From positions 863,611 through 927,610 of the forward strand of contig JAHDVH010000001.1 of assembly GCA_023382385.1 (NCBI GenBank): a DNA stretch of 64,000 bases. The letters run 5' to 3'. This document shows, in pieces, positions 1 through 8,394 of the stretch (positions are counted from its first letter, which is position 1; each line of letters begins with the position of its first letter). Below the pieces are notes generated by a model. That model worked only from the letters and a program-made list of their open reading frames with translations, was not told the DNA's origin and ran no database searches. The DNA is from a bacterium (GTDB lineage Bacteria; Electryoneota; RPQS01). A program made the position numbers and the translations under genes.

Positions 1-1308
1 CAGAAGGTCGACGAATTCGCCTTCGTGATTACTCTGACGCACCATGACTTCCAAGCCCAATTCCCGAGCGGTATCGCCGCACAGAATCAGCAACTCATCA
101 TACGTGGCGGTGCCATAAACTGCAGGCTCCCGTAGACCGAGCAAATTCAGATTCGGGCCGTTAATAACGAGCACACGCAGTTTTCGTGGCGACTTGGGAT
201 TTGCAGGTGTTCCCTGCTTGACAACCTTGCAGAGCCAATTTGCGCATTCGGCAACGACTGCTGAACTGACATCGGAAGAGACAATCGCCCGCCCCGCGTC
301 TTGCAATAAGATCCAACGCAGGTTCCGCTCCGCCGCCTTCTTGTCCGCCTGCAGCGCACCCAAAAGAGCAGTGGAGTCGCATTCTGCAGCAGGCAAAGGC
401 AGTTTCGACAGCCATCCAAGAAGTTCATCTGCGCGCTTAGGATGAAGGGTTTCCGTGTAGAGCGACATCCAGACCGTTGCTCTCAAACCATAAAACACCG
501 CTTCTCCGTGCCGCAGATTTCCATAGCCAGACGCATGTTCCAGCGCGTGGCCGAAGGTGTGTCCGAGATTGAGCAGCATTCGCTGGCCGCTTTCGCGTTC
601 ATCGCGCTCGACGATGCCAGTCTTAACAGATGCCGCTCTCGTCGCGAAGTCCCGAACTTGCTCAGGTGTCCACAAGAGTGCGTTCGGTCCGGCAAGTTCG
701 ATTTGCTGCCAAAATTCTCCGCCGGCGATCAGCGCGCTTTTCACGATCTCTGCGGCTCCCGCCAGCAAATCACGTTGCGGCAGAGTGTCTAAAGCAGCGA
801 GAGGCGCCAGCACGAGCGACGGCTGGTGGAACGCCCCAATCAGGTTCTTGCCCAGCGGATGGTTGATTCCCGTCTTGCCGCCTATCGCAGCGTCCACCAT
901 TCCCAGCAGCGATGTCGGAACGGCAACCCACGCGATTCCGCGTTGATAGACACTCGCTGCAAACCCTGCGATATCAGTCACGACTCCACCGCCGAGCGCG
1001 ATGATAAGGTCATCCCGGGCAAATCGATTGATCGCAAGAGCGTCCAGAATCTCGTTCAACCGCATGGAGTTCTTCTGCTCTTCACCGGGTGGCAACACAT
1101 GCTGCGAACACTCAAAGCTCCTGCGGGTCAACGCGGAAGTCAATTCGGCAAGGTAGTGCAGAGCGACATGTTCATCGGTTACGATTAGGATTCGCGGACG
1201 TCTCGCGTGGTAAAACGAATCAATCTCGTTCGCAACCCAGGCAAAGCCGGAAGCTGAGAATCGAATGGGCACGGTTCCCGAGGAAGTCTTCAGTTCAAAC
1301 GAGTCCAT
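1..1308 (-). CDS. aroB-aroQ: Bifunctional 3-dehydroquinate synthase / type II 3-dehydroquinate dehydratase (AroB-AroQ fusion), partial
   Basis: Translated directly from the minus strand, one uninterrupted frame runs from the ATG at 1308 to the window edge (436 codons, no stop), so the 3' end is missing. Residues 1 to about 370 are dehydroquinate synthase (DAHP to 3-dehydroquinate): the NAD-binding [11 protein letters not shown], the AEIVK segment and the metal-binding [10 protein letters not shown] and HGEAV segments are all present. After a short linker ([11 protein letters not shown]) comes the start of a type II dehydroquinase: [17 protein letters not shown] carries the family's catalytic Arg and Tyr, followed by QSNHEGE. 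AroQ (about 145 residues usually) is therefore cut by the window. The start overlaps the end of aroK by 14 bases. The fusion would join steps 2 and 3 of the shikimate pathway in one cytoplasmic polypeptide. I am sure of the AroB part and of the in-frame junction; whether the AroQ part is complete cannot be seen. Confidence 0.95.
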   Translation of the reverse strand, partial: MDSFELKTSSGTVPIRFSASGFAWVANEIDSFYHARRPRILIVTDEHVALHYLAELTSALTRRSFECSQHVLPPGEEQKNSMRLNEILDALAINRFARDDLIIALGGGVVTDIAGFAASVYQRGIAWVAVPTSLLGMVDAAIGGKTGINHPLGKNLIGAFHQPSLVLAPLAALDTLPQRDLLAGAAEIVKSALIAGGEFWQQIELAGPNALLWTPEQVRDFATRAASVKTGIVERDERESGQRMLLNLGHTFGHALEHASGYGNLRHGEAVFYGLRATVWMSLYTETLHPKRADELLGWLSKLPLPAAECDSTALLGALQADKKAAERNLRWILLQDAGRAIVSSDVSSAVVAECANWLCKVVKQGTPANPKSPRKLRVLVINGPNLNLLGLREPAVYGTATYDELLILCGDTARELGLEVMVRQSNHEGEFVDLL

Positions 1309-1816
1309 CAATGGTCTCAAAGATCATCAGAGCAGTTTGTCGGGGATCCGGGTCATTGACCGGGAAAGTTAAGGGCGCTTCGTCAAACAGGGCCTTGCGG
1401 CGCCCGAGCAGGTCCGCCAGCGTTGCGATTCGCTCGGCAAGCGATTGCCCGTCCGGCAGCAACGGACGCCCGGTCTGATGCAGCGTCCGCGCAGCGATGA
1501 GTTCTATCGGTGCATGTAAATAGACCAGCAAGCCGCTTGCACCGATCACATCGCGGTTCTCTTCGCGTTCCAACGCGCCGCCGCCCAAAGCGATCACACT
1601 GTCGCCACGCGATGCGGCTTGCACGAGGGAGATGTTCTCAAAATCACGGAATCTTTGCTCTCCAAGTTTAAGAAAAATCGCCGGAATCTTCATTCCGGCG
1701 CGTTCTTCTATCAATTGATCCAAGTCGATAAAGGGTTGACCGCGCAACTCGGCAAGCATCGGCCCGATCGTACTCTTGCCCGAACCGGGCAGTCCACACA
1801 AGTAGACTATTGCCAC
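1295..1816 (-). CDS. aroK: Shikimate kinase
   Basis: A 173-residue P-loop kinase that phosphorylates shikimate to shikimate-3-phosphate with ATP (step 5). The Walker A motif GLPGSGKST is at residues 8-16, the substrate-binding DLDQ segment follows near residue 32, ALGGGA is the second conserved glycine loop, and GRPLL is the lid region with its arginine. The length is normal for AroK. It overlaps aroC by 10 bases and aroB by 14, so translation is probably coupled along the operon. Confidence 0.95.
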   Translation of the reverse strand: MAIVYLCGLPGSGKSTIGPMLAELRGQPFIDLDQLIEERAGMKIPAIFLKLGEQRFRDFENISLVQAASRGDSVIALGGGALEREENRDVIGASGLLVYLHAPIELIAARTLHQTGRPLLPDGQSLAERIATLADLLGRRKALFDEAPLTFPVNDPDPRQTALMIFETIDGLV

Positions 1817-2970
1817 GGTGACGGCGGGGTTGATTGAACGTGCGCGCGAATCTCAGTCATCGAGTCACCGCCGAACTTTTCCATAAAGGGGTTCATCAAA
1901 GCGATTAGAGTCATTGCTTCGCCGACGATTCCGGCAGCGGGAACAACACAGACGTCACTTCGCTCTCGCAGCGCTTGTACTGCTTCACCGGTTGCCAGAT
2001 TCACAGAGTCGAGCGGCTGCATGAGAGTGGAAAGCGGCTTCATCGCCACGCGCATGACCAGTCGCTCACCGTTCGACATTCCGCCTTCGATTCCGCCAGC
2101 CGAATTGCTCGTGCGCACGACACCATGAGGGGCAGGATACATCCTGTCATGCACCTGACTGCCGAAAACATCAGATACGCCAAATCCCATTCCGAACTCA
2201 ACTCCTTTGGCAGCGTGAATCGAGAGCATGGCCTGAGCAAGAATGCCATCGAGCCGACGGTCGTAATGCACGTGGCTTCCTACTCCGACGGGCAGTCCAT
2301 CAACAATCACTTCAAAAACTCCGCCGACCGTATCTTTGGCGTCAACCGCTCGGTCGATGGCCTCGATCATCTGGTGCTCTGCAACCCGATCGCCGCACCG
2401 GACAGGGCTTTCCTCTACTCGGGCAAAGAACTCGCTTAACGGCTCGTTCTTTTGCGGCGATGAGGCGGACACTCCTGCGATCTTCACAACATGGCTGTAG
2501 ACGCGAATACCAAACTCGGCAAAGAACTTTCGACAGACAGCCGCGAGCGCAACACGCATTGCCGTTTCGCGCGCCGAAGATCGTTCAATAACATTGCGAA
2601 TATCATCATGATGATATTTCATCGCGCCAGCGAAGTCCGCATGGCCGGGCCGTGGACTCGAGAGTCTCTCAGTTTGATTCTGTGTACCCGGATCTCCCAC
2701 CGCCATCTTGCCCTGCCAATTTTCCCAATCGAGGTTGTCAATAATCAGTGCGAGTGGAGATCCCAGTGTCATTCCGTACCGAACACCCGCAACGATTCTG
2801 GCTTGATCCTTCTCGATTTTCATTCTGTCGCCTCGGCCATAACCTCGCTGCCTGCGGGACAGATCAAGCGCGATTTCAGATTCAGAAACTGCAAGTCCTG
2901 ATGGCAGACCTTCGAGGATACCAGTCAGACTCGGCCCGTGACTCTCTCCTGCCGTCAGCAAACGAATCAT
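1807..2970 (-). CDS. aroC: Chorismate synthase
   Basis: A 387-residue FMN-dependent enzyme converting EPSP to chorismate (step 7). Signature segments visible are GESHGPSLTGILEG at the N-terminus, RRQRGYGRGDRM, the GIEGGMSNG loop, and RSDVCVVPAAGIVGEAM near the C-terminus. The start ATG overlaps the aroE stop as ATGA. It lies between aroE and aroK, so step order and gene order differ. Reduced FMN must be supplied by another protein; no flavin reductase is adjacent. Confidence 0.96.
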   Translation of the reverse strand: MIRLLTAGESHGPSLTGILEGLPSGLAVSESEIALDLSRRQRGYGRGDRMKIEKDQARIVAGVRYGMTLGSPLALIIDNLDWENWQGKMAVGDPGTQNQTERLSSPRPGHADFAGAMKYHHDDIRNVIERSSARETAMRVALAAVCRKFFAEFGIRVYSHVVKIAGVSASSPQKNEPLSEFFARVEESPVRCGDRVAEHQMIEAIDRAVDAKDTVGGVFEVIVDGLPVGVGSHVHYDRRLDGILAQAMLSIHAAKGVEFGMGFGVSDVFGSQVHDRMYPAPHGVVRTSNSAGGIEGGMSNGERLVMRVAMKPLSTLMQPLDSVNLATGEAVQALRERSDVCVVPAAGIVGEAMTLIALMNPFMEKFGGDSMTEIRAHVQSTPPSPWQ

Positions 2971-3806
2971 GAGTTGCGCAGTTCGGGCAGCAATTCACGC
3001 ACAGCAATCTCAAGCGGGAACGGCTTGCCGGTCCAGATTTGAAAACTTTCAGCGGCCTGCGCCAGCAGCATCAGCAACCCGTTTTCCGTGACTGTGTTAA
3101 AGGACTTTGCGGCTTCCAGAAAGAGCGTCTTACGCGGCGCATAAACCAAGTCAAAGACCAATGCGCCCGCCTTAAATGCAAACGGGGGGTCGAGGGGAAA
3201 TCCCGGGTGTGCAACGCTTCCGACCGGTGTTGCCTGCACTATCAGGTCGAAGTCTGGGAGACGTTTGCGAGCCTTTGTGTGTGTCAACAAAGTCGGCGCA
3301 AAGGGACTTGGCAGAACTGTGGAAACGCGCTCCAGTGCATCGGCCGGCCTCCGCGAAGCCACTGCAATTTCGACAGGAGAAGCGATCTGTGCAACCGCGA
3401 CCATGCAGGCGCGGGCGGCCCCGCCCGTTCCAATGATCAAAACGCGGTCCGTGCGCGAAACGGATTCAAGTTTTTGCTCGAGGGCATAGCGGAAACCGGC
3501 CACATCGGTGTTATAGCCGATTAGCTTGCTTTGTCTGCGCAACAACGTATTCACAGCCCGCGCGGAAGATGCCGTCTCCGAAAGCTCATCGCAAAGGGAG
3601 TACGCCAAATCTTTGTGCGGCGCCGTGACATTCAGTCCGTCCCAGTCCACACGAGCCCGCAACAAGAAAGAGCGCGCCAACCTGCGTGGAAAGTCAAAGA
3701 GCGTATAACTTCCCGACGAACCCGTTTGCTGAAATGCCCATGAGAAGAGCACGGGAGACAAGCTCGAGGCGATATGCTCGCCAATTAGTCCAAGACGATA
3801 GGCCAT
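2967..3806 (-). CDS. aroE: Shikimate dehydrogenase
   Basis: A 279-residue NADP-dependent enzyme reducing 3-dehydroshikimate to shikimate (step 4). The substrate-binding SLSP near residue 15, the catalytic Lys in NVTAPHK, AVNTL, the NTDVAGF segment and the dinucleotide-binding GTGGAARA loop are all in the expected order. The start lies 3 bases after the aroA stop, and the stop overlaps the aroC start as ATGA. Confidence 0.95.
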   Translation of the reverse strand: MAYRLGLIGEHIASSLSPVLFSWAFQQTGSSGSYTLFDFPRRLARSFLLRARVDWDGLNVTAPHKDLAYSLCDELSETASSARAVNTLLRRQSKLIGYNTDVAGFRYALEQKLESVSRTDRVLIIGTGGAARACMVAVAQIASPVEIAVASRRPADALERVSTVLPSPFAPTLLTHTKARKRLPDFDLIVQATPVGSVAHPGFPLDPPFAFKAGALVFDLVYAPRKTLFLEAAKSFNTVTENGLLMLLAQAAESFQIWTGKPFPLEIAVRELLPELRNS

Positions 3807-3809
3807 CTA

Positions 3810-5117
3810 TCAAGTGAGTGATACTGAATTCGGGAAGTATTGTGAAAGTTCCCTGAAAAACTCAGGGTAGGAAATTGCGGCGCAGTCCGCCTGCTGAATG
3901 GTCAACTCTCCTTTGGCGACCAACCCTGCAAGCGCAAAGGCCATTGCAATGCGATGGTCGCGCTGCGTATCAATCGCTGCGCCATGCAACTTCGCGACAC
4001 CACGGATATGCAGGTTATCTCCGCGCACGCTTGCCTTCGCACCCAACGCATTGACATTCTCGGCTATCACCGTCAGGCGATCGCTTTCCTTGAGGCGCAG
4101 CTCTCCGACCTGCTCAAAAACGGATTCACCATCAATGGAGGCGGCCAGCACGGCGAGGACGGGAATTTCGTCAATAACTGTGGGCACTTCGGCGGCTTTT
4201 ACGTGCATCGGTGAAAGTTTACCGGCACGAACTGCAATCGTCCCCATCGGTTCGGCACAAACCATTTCGCTTACCGATGCGGAGACATTGGCTCCGGCAC
4301 GCCGAAGAATCTCGAACCATCCCGCACGGAGGGGATTCAGGAGTACATTTTCAATCGAAATTTCAGAGTCGGGAACAAGCAGAGCTGCTACCGCCCAGAA
4401 GGCAGCGCTTGAAAGATCTCCTGGAATCAGGCCACTAAGTTCAGGTGTATGATCCGCAGTCATTTCGCGCATGACGCTCCAGAAACCATCCTCACTCTGC
4501 CGCAGCCCCAGTAATCTTTCTGTGTGATCCCTTGAAGCGAAAGGCTCACGCACTCTTGTCATGCCGCGTGCAAAGAGACCGGCGAGCAACAGCGCACTCT
4601 TGACTTGTGCACTTGCGAAAGGCAAGTCGTGTTCTCTGCCCTGCAAATCAGTTCCGAGAATGCGGGCGGGAAGAGTCCCGCCTTTCTGCAAGTCAATCTT
4701 GGCACCCATCAGTTGCAACGGCTCAGCGACCCGTCCCATCGGTCTACGGCTCAGCGATTCGTCGCCGATGATCCTCCACTCTCCTTCACGTCCTGCCAGC
4801 ATGCCCATCAGCATTCTTGCGGTCGTTCCTGAGTTCCGACAATCAAGCGTCATACCGGAGCGAGTGGCCTCACCGCTGATGACAAGCTGATTGCCTTCGC
4901 GCTTGACCTGCTTGCCAAGCGTTTCGATGCAAGTTAGAGCAGTCTGGCAGTCGGCGCCGGTTCCGAAGTTCTCCAGCAAAACGGGTCGTGACTCAAGCAG
5001 CGAGAAGAGTGCCCGACGAATCGAGACAGATTTGTCACCCGAAAGAGTAATTCGCGCGCGTAGCGGCTGTTCGGCAGCCGTAACTCGCGCGGTTGCGAAC
5101 TTATTTTCCACGAACAC
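3810..5117 (-). CDS. aroA: 3-phosphoshikimate 1-carboxyvinyltransferase (EPSP synthase)
   Basis: A 435-residue enzyme adding the PEP enolpyruvyl group to shikimate-3-phosphate (step 6). Visible motifs are the SGDKSVSIRR substrate lysine, NSGTTARMLMG, the catalytic Asp region VIDEIPVLAVLAA and LRLKESDRL. The length is normal for the family. The start appears to be GTG at 5117, overlapping the end of the DAHP synthase gene by 17 bases; a second GTG two codons later is an alternative. No clear separate Shine-Dalgarno is seen, which fits translational coupling. Confidence 0.95.
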   Translation of the reverse strand: MFVENKFATARVTAAEQPLRARITLSGDKSVSIRRALFSLLESRPVLLENFGTGADCQTALTCIETLGKQVKREGNQLVISGEATRSGMTLDCRNSGTTARMLMGMLAGREGEWRIIGDESLSRRPMGRVAEPLQLMGAKIDLQKGGTLPARILGTDLQGREHDLPFASAQVKSALLLAGLFARGMTRVREPFASRDHTERLLGLRQSEDGFWSVMREMTADHTPELSGLIPGDLSSAAFWAVAALLVPDSEISIENVLLNPLRAGWFEILRRAGANVSASVSEMVCAEPMGTIAVRAGKLSPMHVKAAEVPTVIDEIPVLAVLAASIDGESVFEQVGELRLKESDRLTVIAENVNALGAKASVRGDNLHIRGVAKLHGAAIDTQRDHRIAMAFALAGLVAKGELTIQQADCAAISYPEFFRELSQYFPNSVSLT

Positions 5118-6045
5118 TCAAGGTGCGCCCAACAATCGGGGCAAGACGTGCGAGATCCGAAACAAGTTCGGTAAATTCATCGGGGTCGAGCGATTGATAA
5201 CCGTCCGACAGAGCCTTCTCGGGATCGGGGTGCATTTCCAAGAGCACGCCGTCCGCGCCGGCAGCGATCGACGCACGGGCCATTGGAGCCACCAAGTCGC
5301 GGCGGCCGGTGCCGTGCGAGGGATCGGTTATGACCGGTAAATGCGAGAGCTGTTTCAGGGCTGGAACGATGTTCAAGTCAAGAGTGTTTCGCGTGAAGTC
5401 CGAAAACGTGCGAATTCCGCGTTCACAAAGCACGACTTGGTCATTTCCTGCGGCCATGATGTACTCGGCAGCATTCAGGAATTCTTCCAGAGTTGCGGCC
5501 ATCCCCCGTTTCAGAAGAATCGGTTTGCCCGTTGCCGCGGCTTGCTTCAAGAGCACGTAGTTGTGCATATTGCGGGTCCCGATTTGCAGCATGTCTGCGT
5601 GCGCGGCGGCAAGCAGCACACTCTCTTCATCCACAACTTCAGTAACGATCGGCAGACCGGAAACACGGCGCGCTTCCGACAGCAGTTTTAACGCGGCTTC
5701 GCCCAAACCTGAAAACGAATAGGGTGACGTGCGCAGCTTAAAAGCTCCTCCACGTAACAGGTGTGCTCCCCCTGCAGCAGCATGCTCCGCGGCAGCAATC
5801 AGCTGTTGCGGCGACTCGACTGCGCACGGTCCGGCCATGACGGTCAGTTCGGTTCCGCCGACCGCCACGCCGCGCACACCTACAATAGTATTTGCAGGGT
5901 GGGAGCGCCGCAGCACTCGGTAGTAGCTCGGCTGATCCCAGAGCGCATTTTCGACAAAGTGTGAGGGGCGCTCAGACGAGGAGGGCTCGTTGGTCAAGCT
6001 GATATTCTTGGGGTCAGAAGTACGGGATTTTGAATCGCGGGGCAT
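5101..6045 (-). CDS. 3-deoxy-7-phosphoheptulonate (DAHP) synthase, class I-beta type
   Basis: First gene of the operon and first step of the shikimate pathway (PEP plus erythrose-4-phosphate to DAHP). The core reads MAGPCAVES, RGGAFKLRTSPYSF, LQIGTRNMHN, LLKRGMAATLEE, LCERGIRTF and ITDPSHGTGRR, which is the KDO8P-synthase-like I-beta subclass. The N-terminal 60 residues are divergent and polar; no full regulatory domain is recognised, so feedback control is unclear. The frame is open to a TTG at 6066, but a -10 box ends at 6074, which would leave almost no leader, so I prefer the ATG at 6045 (314 residues). The Shine-Dalgarno for that ATG is weak. Confidence 0.9.
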   Translation of the reverse strand: MPRDSKSRTSDPKNISLTNEPSSSERPSHFVENALWDQPSYYRVLRRSHPANTIVGVRGVAVGGTELTVMAGPCAVESPQQLIAAAEHAAAGGAHLLRGGAFKLRTSPYSFSGLGEAALKLLSEARRVSGLPIVTEVVDEESVLLAAAHADMLQIGTRNMHNYVLLKQAAATGKPILLKRGMAATLEEFLNAAEYIMAAGNDQVVLCERGIRTFSDFTRNTLDLNIVPALKQLSHLPVITDPSHGTGRRDLVAPMARASIAAGADGVLLEMHPDPEKALSDGYQSLDPDEFTELVSDLARLAPIVGRTLSVRGK

Positions 6046-6073
6046 ATCCAACTCGTGAAAGTTCAAGTCTTAC

Positions 6074-6102
6074 AAAATACGGAAAATCGTTGCCTCAGTC
6101 AA
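6074..6102 (-). promoter_or_regulatory. Sigma-70-like promoter of the aro operon
   Basis: Read on the minus strand: TTGACT at 6102-6097, exactly 17 bases, then TATTTT at 6079-6074. It lies about 30 bases before the preferred ATG of the DAHP synthase gene and is the only convincing promoter seen for the six-gene operon. Confidence 0.6.
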
Positions 6103-6121
6103 GGAAGGAACTCGCCAGACC

Positions 6122-6137
6122 TTGGGAAGTTTCCCAA
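6122..6137. repeat. Perfect palindrome in the divergent aro / thioredoxin-NHL promoter region
   Basis: TTGGGAA-GT-TTCCCAA, a 16-base inverted repeat with a 2-base centre, about 20 bases upstream of the aro -35 box and between two divergent genes. It has the shape of an operator for a dimeric regulator, but no regulator gene is adjacent. Confidence 0.5.
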
Positions 6138-6164
6138 CACTCGAATTTTAAGGAGTTATAAGCA

Positions 6165-6191
6165 ATGAACTTAACTTTCGGGCAATTCTAA
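6165..6191 (+). other. Possible leader micro-ORF (8 codons) with strong ribosome binding site
   Basis: AAGGAG, nine bases, ATG, then seven sense codons (peptide MNLTFGQF) and TAA. The ribosome site is better than that of the downstream gene at 6268. It could be a leader peptide or chance. It contains no run of aromatic codons that would suggest an aromatic attenuator. Confidence 0.25.
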
Positions 6192-6204
6192 CAAGGGAAC
6201 TTTT

Positions 6205-6232
6205 TTGACAATGAGCCGTCATGTGGTAAAGC
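6205..6232 (+). promoter_or_regulatory. Candidate promoter of the thioredoxin/NHL gene
   Basis: A perfect TTGACA at 6205-6210 is followed after 16 bases by TAAAGC, a weak -10. Transcription would start near 6240, just before the gene at 6268 and downstream of the micro-ORF. The -10 match is poor, so confidence is low. Confidence 0.3.
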
Positions 6233-6267
6233 CTTAGCCCTCGTTTCGCCTCGCAATCTCCCTTTTC

Positions 6268-8325
6268 ATGAGCAATTCTCACTGGATACGGCTGGGAACA
6301 CTCTTGTTGCTTGCAGCTCTGCTAATTCTGGCGACTTATTCGGGAGTTCCGAGTTCGGCGCCGTTGCCGTTTCCTTTTAAGTCCCCGGCACAGGTAGTCA
6401 CTGATGCCCCTCACGCGGAGAAAACTAAAATGCCTCGTCCGCAACTGCCCTTGAATCGTGTCCTTGCACCGGAATTTCCGCGGAATTTCGCATGGGTTAA
6501 TACCGACCGACCTCTGTACGTGCAAGAGGATTTAAGAGGGCGCATTGTCGTCCTCGACTTCTGGACTTACTGCTGCATCAACTGCATGCATATTTTACCG
6601 GACCTTGACTATATCGAGAAGAAATACGCCTCGGAGCCTGTAGTTGTAATCGGAGTGCATTCAGCCAAATTTGATAATGAGGGAGATCAACAGAACATCC
6701 TCACCGCCTGCCAGCGCTACAATATCAACCATCCTGTGATTGTGGACGAGCACCATCGGATCTGGACAGAGTATGGCGTGCGTGCCTGGCCGACGCTGGG
6801 GATAATTGACGCAGAAGGCCGAGTTGTCGGGCAGCTTTCAGGCGAAGGAAACCGTGAGATACTGGACGGAATCATTGCGGCACTGCTCGATGAAGGCCGC
6901 GACAAGGGCGTGCTTGCTGCAGGACCACCGGACTTCAAGCGGAACTCGCGTGTCCCTGCCCGATCGGGACTGTCATTCCCCGGAAAAGTTCTCGCACGAA
7001 AAGACAGGGTGTTCATCGCGGACTCCAACCACGATCGCATCATCGTCGCGGATAGCAGCGGCAAAGTGATCTCGATAGCGGGGTCTGGATTGAAAGGGAG
7101 AAGCGACGGCGGTTTTGCGGATGCGGAATTCAACAATCCGCAGGGAATGGATTGGGATGAGCAGCGTGATCTTCTCTACGTCGCCGACACAGACAATCAT
7201 CTCATCCGAAGACTTGATTTGAAGTCGAGAGCCGTCACAACAATCAGCGGCACAGGTGAACAGGTGTACGATCGGCTAGGCGGGGGCATAGGCACAGCGC
7301 AAGGCTTGAACAGTCCGTGGGACGTGGTACTTGACGGCAACACACTGTACATTGCCATGGCAGGACCCCACCAATTGTGGACGCTTGATCTGCCGACGGG
7401 AGTTGCACGCGCCTGGGTTGGCTCGGGACGTGAAGACATCACAGATGGCATTGGCACGCGAACAGCCGCGCTTGCTCAGCCATCGGGACTCGCCCTGCAT
7501 GGTGAGTGGCTCTACTTCGCAGATAGCGAGGTGAGTGCGGTCCGCCGTGCTGATGTCAAGACGACCGCTGTGGAGACTCTGGTGGGAACAGGTTTGTTTG
7601 ACTTTGGCGATCGTACCGGTTCTTTCAACCGGACACTTCTTCAGCATCCGCTCGGCGTGGCCATACACAACGGCGACGTGATTGTTGCCGATACGTACAA
7701 TCACAAGATCAAGCGGCTCGATCTTGAGAGCAAACAGTCAAGCGATGTCATCGGATCCGGCAAGCCGAATCGTCAAACGGAAGATTCCGGCGAACTTTCT
7801 CTCTACGAACCCGGCGGCCTCTCAGTTAGCGGAAACTGGCTCTACATTGCCGACACAAATCATGACCGGATAATTCGTATGTCACTTAGCGACCGGCGTT
7901 GGTCGGAATTCCATCTCATGGGACTGCGATCGATGGAAAGTTTGATGCTCAAGCATGATTTCGAAGCCGAAGCGACCGTGAACTTTCAACGGGGTAGTGA
8001 CTTGACACTGCTGCTAAATGTCTCACTTCCCTCCGGAGTGCATCTGAATCGGGACGCACCTGTGGGTTACGCGGTCGCGGGTGGCGATTCAGCCCTTGAA
8101 GGACTGGCCGCAAGCGCCGAACTTCCAGTGCGTGTAATGCTTCCTGCATCCACACTTTCAGACAAAGCGGAACTTTCTGTGATGCTGTCGCTCGCTTACT
8201 GTACGGACAAAAACATGGGGCTTTGCGTTCCGATCTCAGTTGGATGGAAGGTGTTCCTGCAGGAGTCACCCGACGCAACGCAAGAGGCCGAACTAAGAGC
8301 GACGGTCGACGGTTTGCCAAATTGA
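6268..8325 (+). CDS. NHLRC2-like protein: membrane-anchored thioredoxin-like domain plus NHL beta-propeller
   Basis: 685 residues. Residues about 8-25 form a hydrophobic signal/anchor, so the rest is probably outside the cytoplasmic membrane. Residues about 75-205 are a TlpA-like thioredoxin fold in which the active site is CCINC (the family variant of CxxC), followed by the cis-proline segment VRAWPTLG. From about 230 to 540 there are repeated blades of the type FIADSNHDRI, YVADTDNHLIRRLD and IVADTYNHKIKRLD, i.e. an NHL propeller. The last 120 residues are a beta-rich C-terminal domain. The domain order matches NHLRC2 proteins. The molecular role is unknown; a redox or scaffolding role is inferred. 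No good Shine-Dalgarno precedes the ATG. The gene is monocistronic and divergent from aro. Confidence 0.88.
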   Translation: MSNSHWIRLGTLLLLAALLILATYSGVPSSAPLPFPFKSPAQVVTDAPHAEKTKMPRPQLPLNRVLAPEFPRNFAWVNTDRPLYVQEDLRGRIVVLDFWTYCCINCMHILPDLDYIEKKYASEPVVVIGVHSAKFDNEGDQQNILTACQRYNINHPVIVDEHHRIWTEYGVRAWPTLGIIDAEGRVVGQLSGEGNREILDGIIAALLDEGRDKGVLAAGPPDFKRNSRVPARSGLSFPGKVLARKDRVFIADSNHDRIIVADSSGKVISIAGSGLKGRSDGGFADAEFNNPQGMDWDEQRDLLYVADTDNHLIRRLDLKSRAVTTISGTGEQVYDRLGGGIGTAQGLNSPWDVVLDGNTLYIAMAGPHQLWTLDLPTGVARAWVGSGREDITDGIGTRTAALAQPSGLALHGEWLYFADSEVSAVRRADVKTTAVETLVGTGLFDFGDRTGSFNRTLLQHPLGVAIHNGDVIVADTYNHKIKRLDLESKQSSDVIGSGKPNRQTEDSGELSLYEPGGLSVSGNWLYIADTNHDRIIRMSLSDRRWSEFHLMGLRSMESLMLKHDFEAEATVNFQRGSDLTLLLNVSLPSGVHLNRDAPVGYAVAGGDSALEGLAASAELPVRVMLPASTLSDKAELSVMLSLAYCTDKNMGLCVPISVGWKVFLQESPDATQEAELRATVDGLPN

Positions 8326-8349
8326 TCTGCCAACAGACTTCAAAACGAA

Positions 8350-8371
8350 CGGGCGGTCAGTTGGCCGCCCG
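8350..8371. terminator. Hairpin terminator between convergent genes
   Basis: CGGGCGG, an 8-base loop, CCGCCCG, between the convergent NHL gene and deoC. The following bases (gcgcgtttctt) are only partly T-rich. Confidence 0.5.
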
Positions 8372-8394
8372 CGCGTTTCTTGCAAAAGCGGCGG

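Noticed and set aside
483-695. 70-residue minus-strand ORF in the aroB region
   Set aside because: It lies out of frame inside the continuous AroB-AroQ reading frame.
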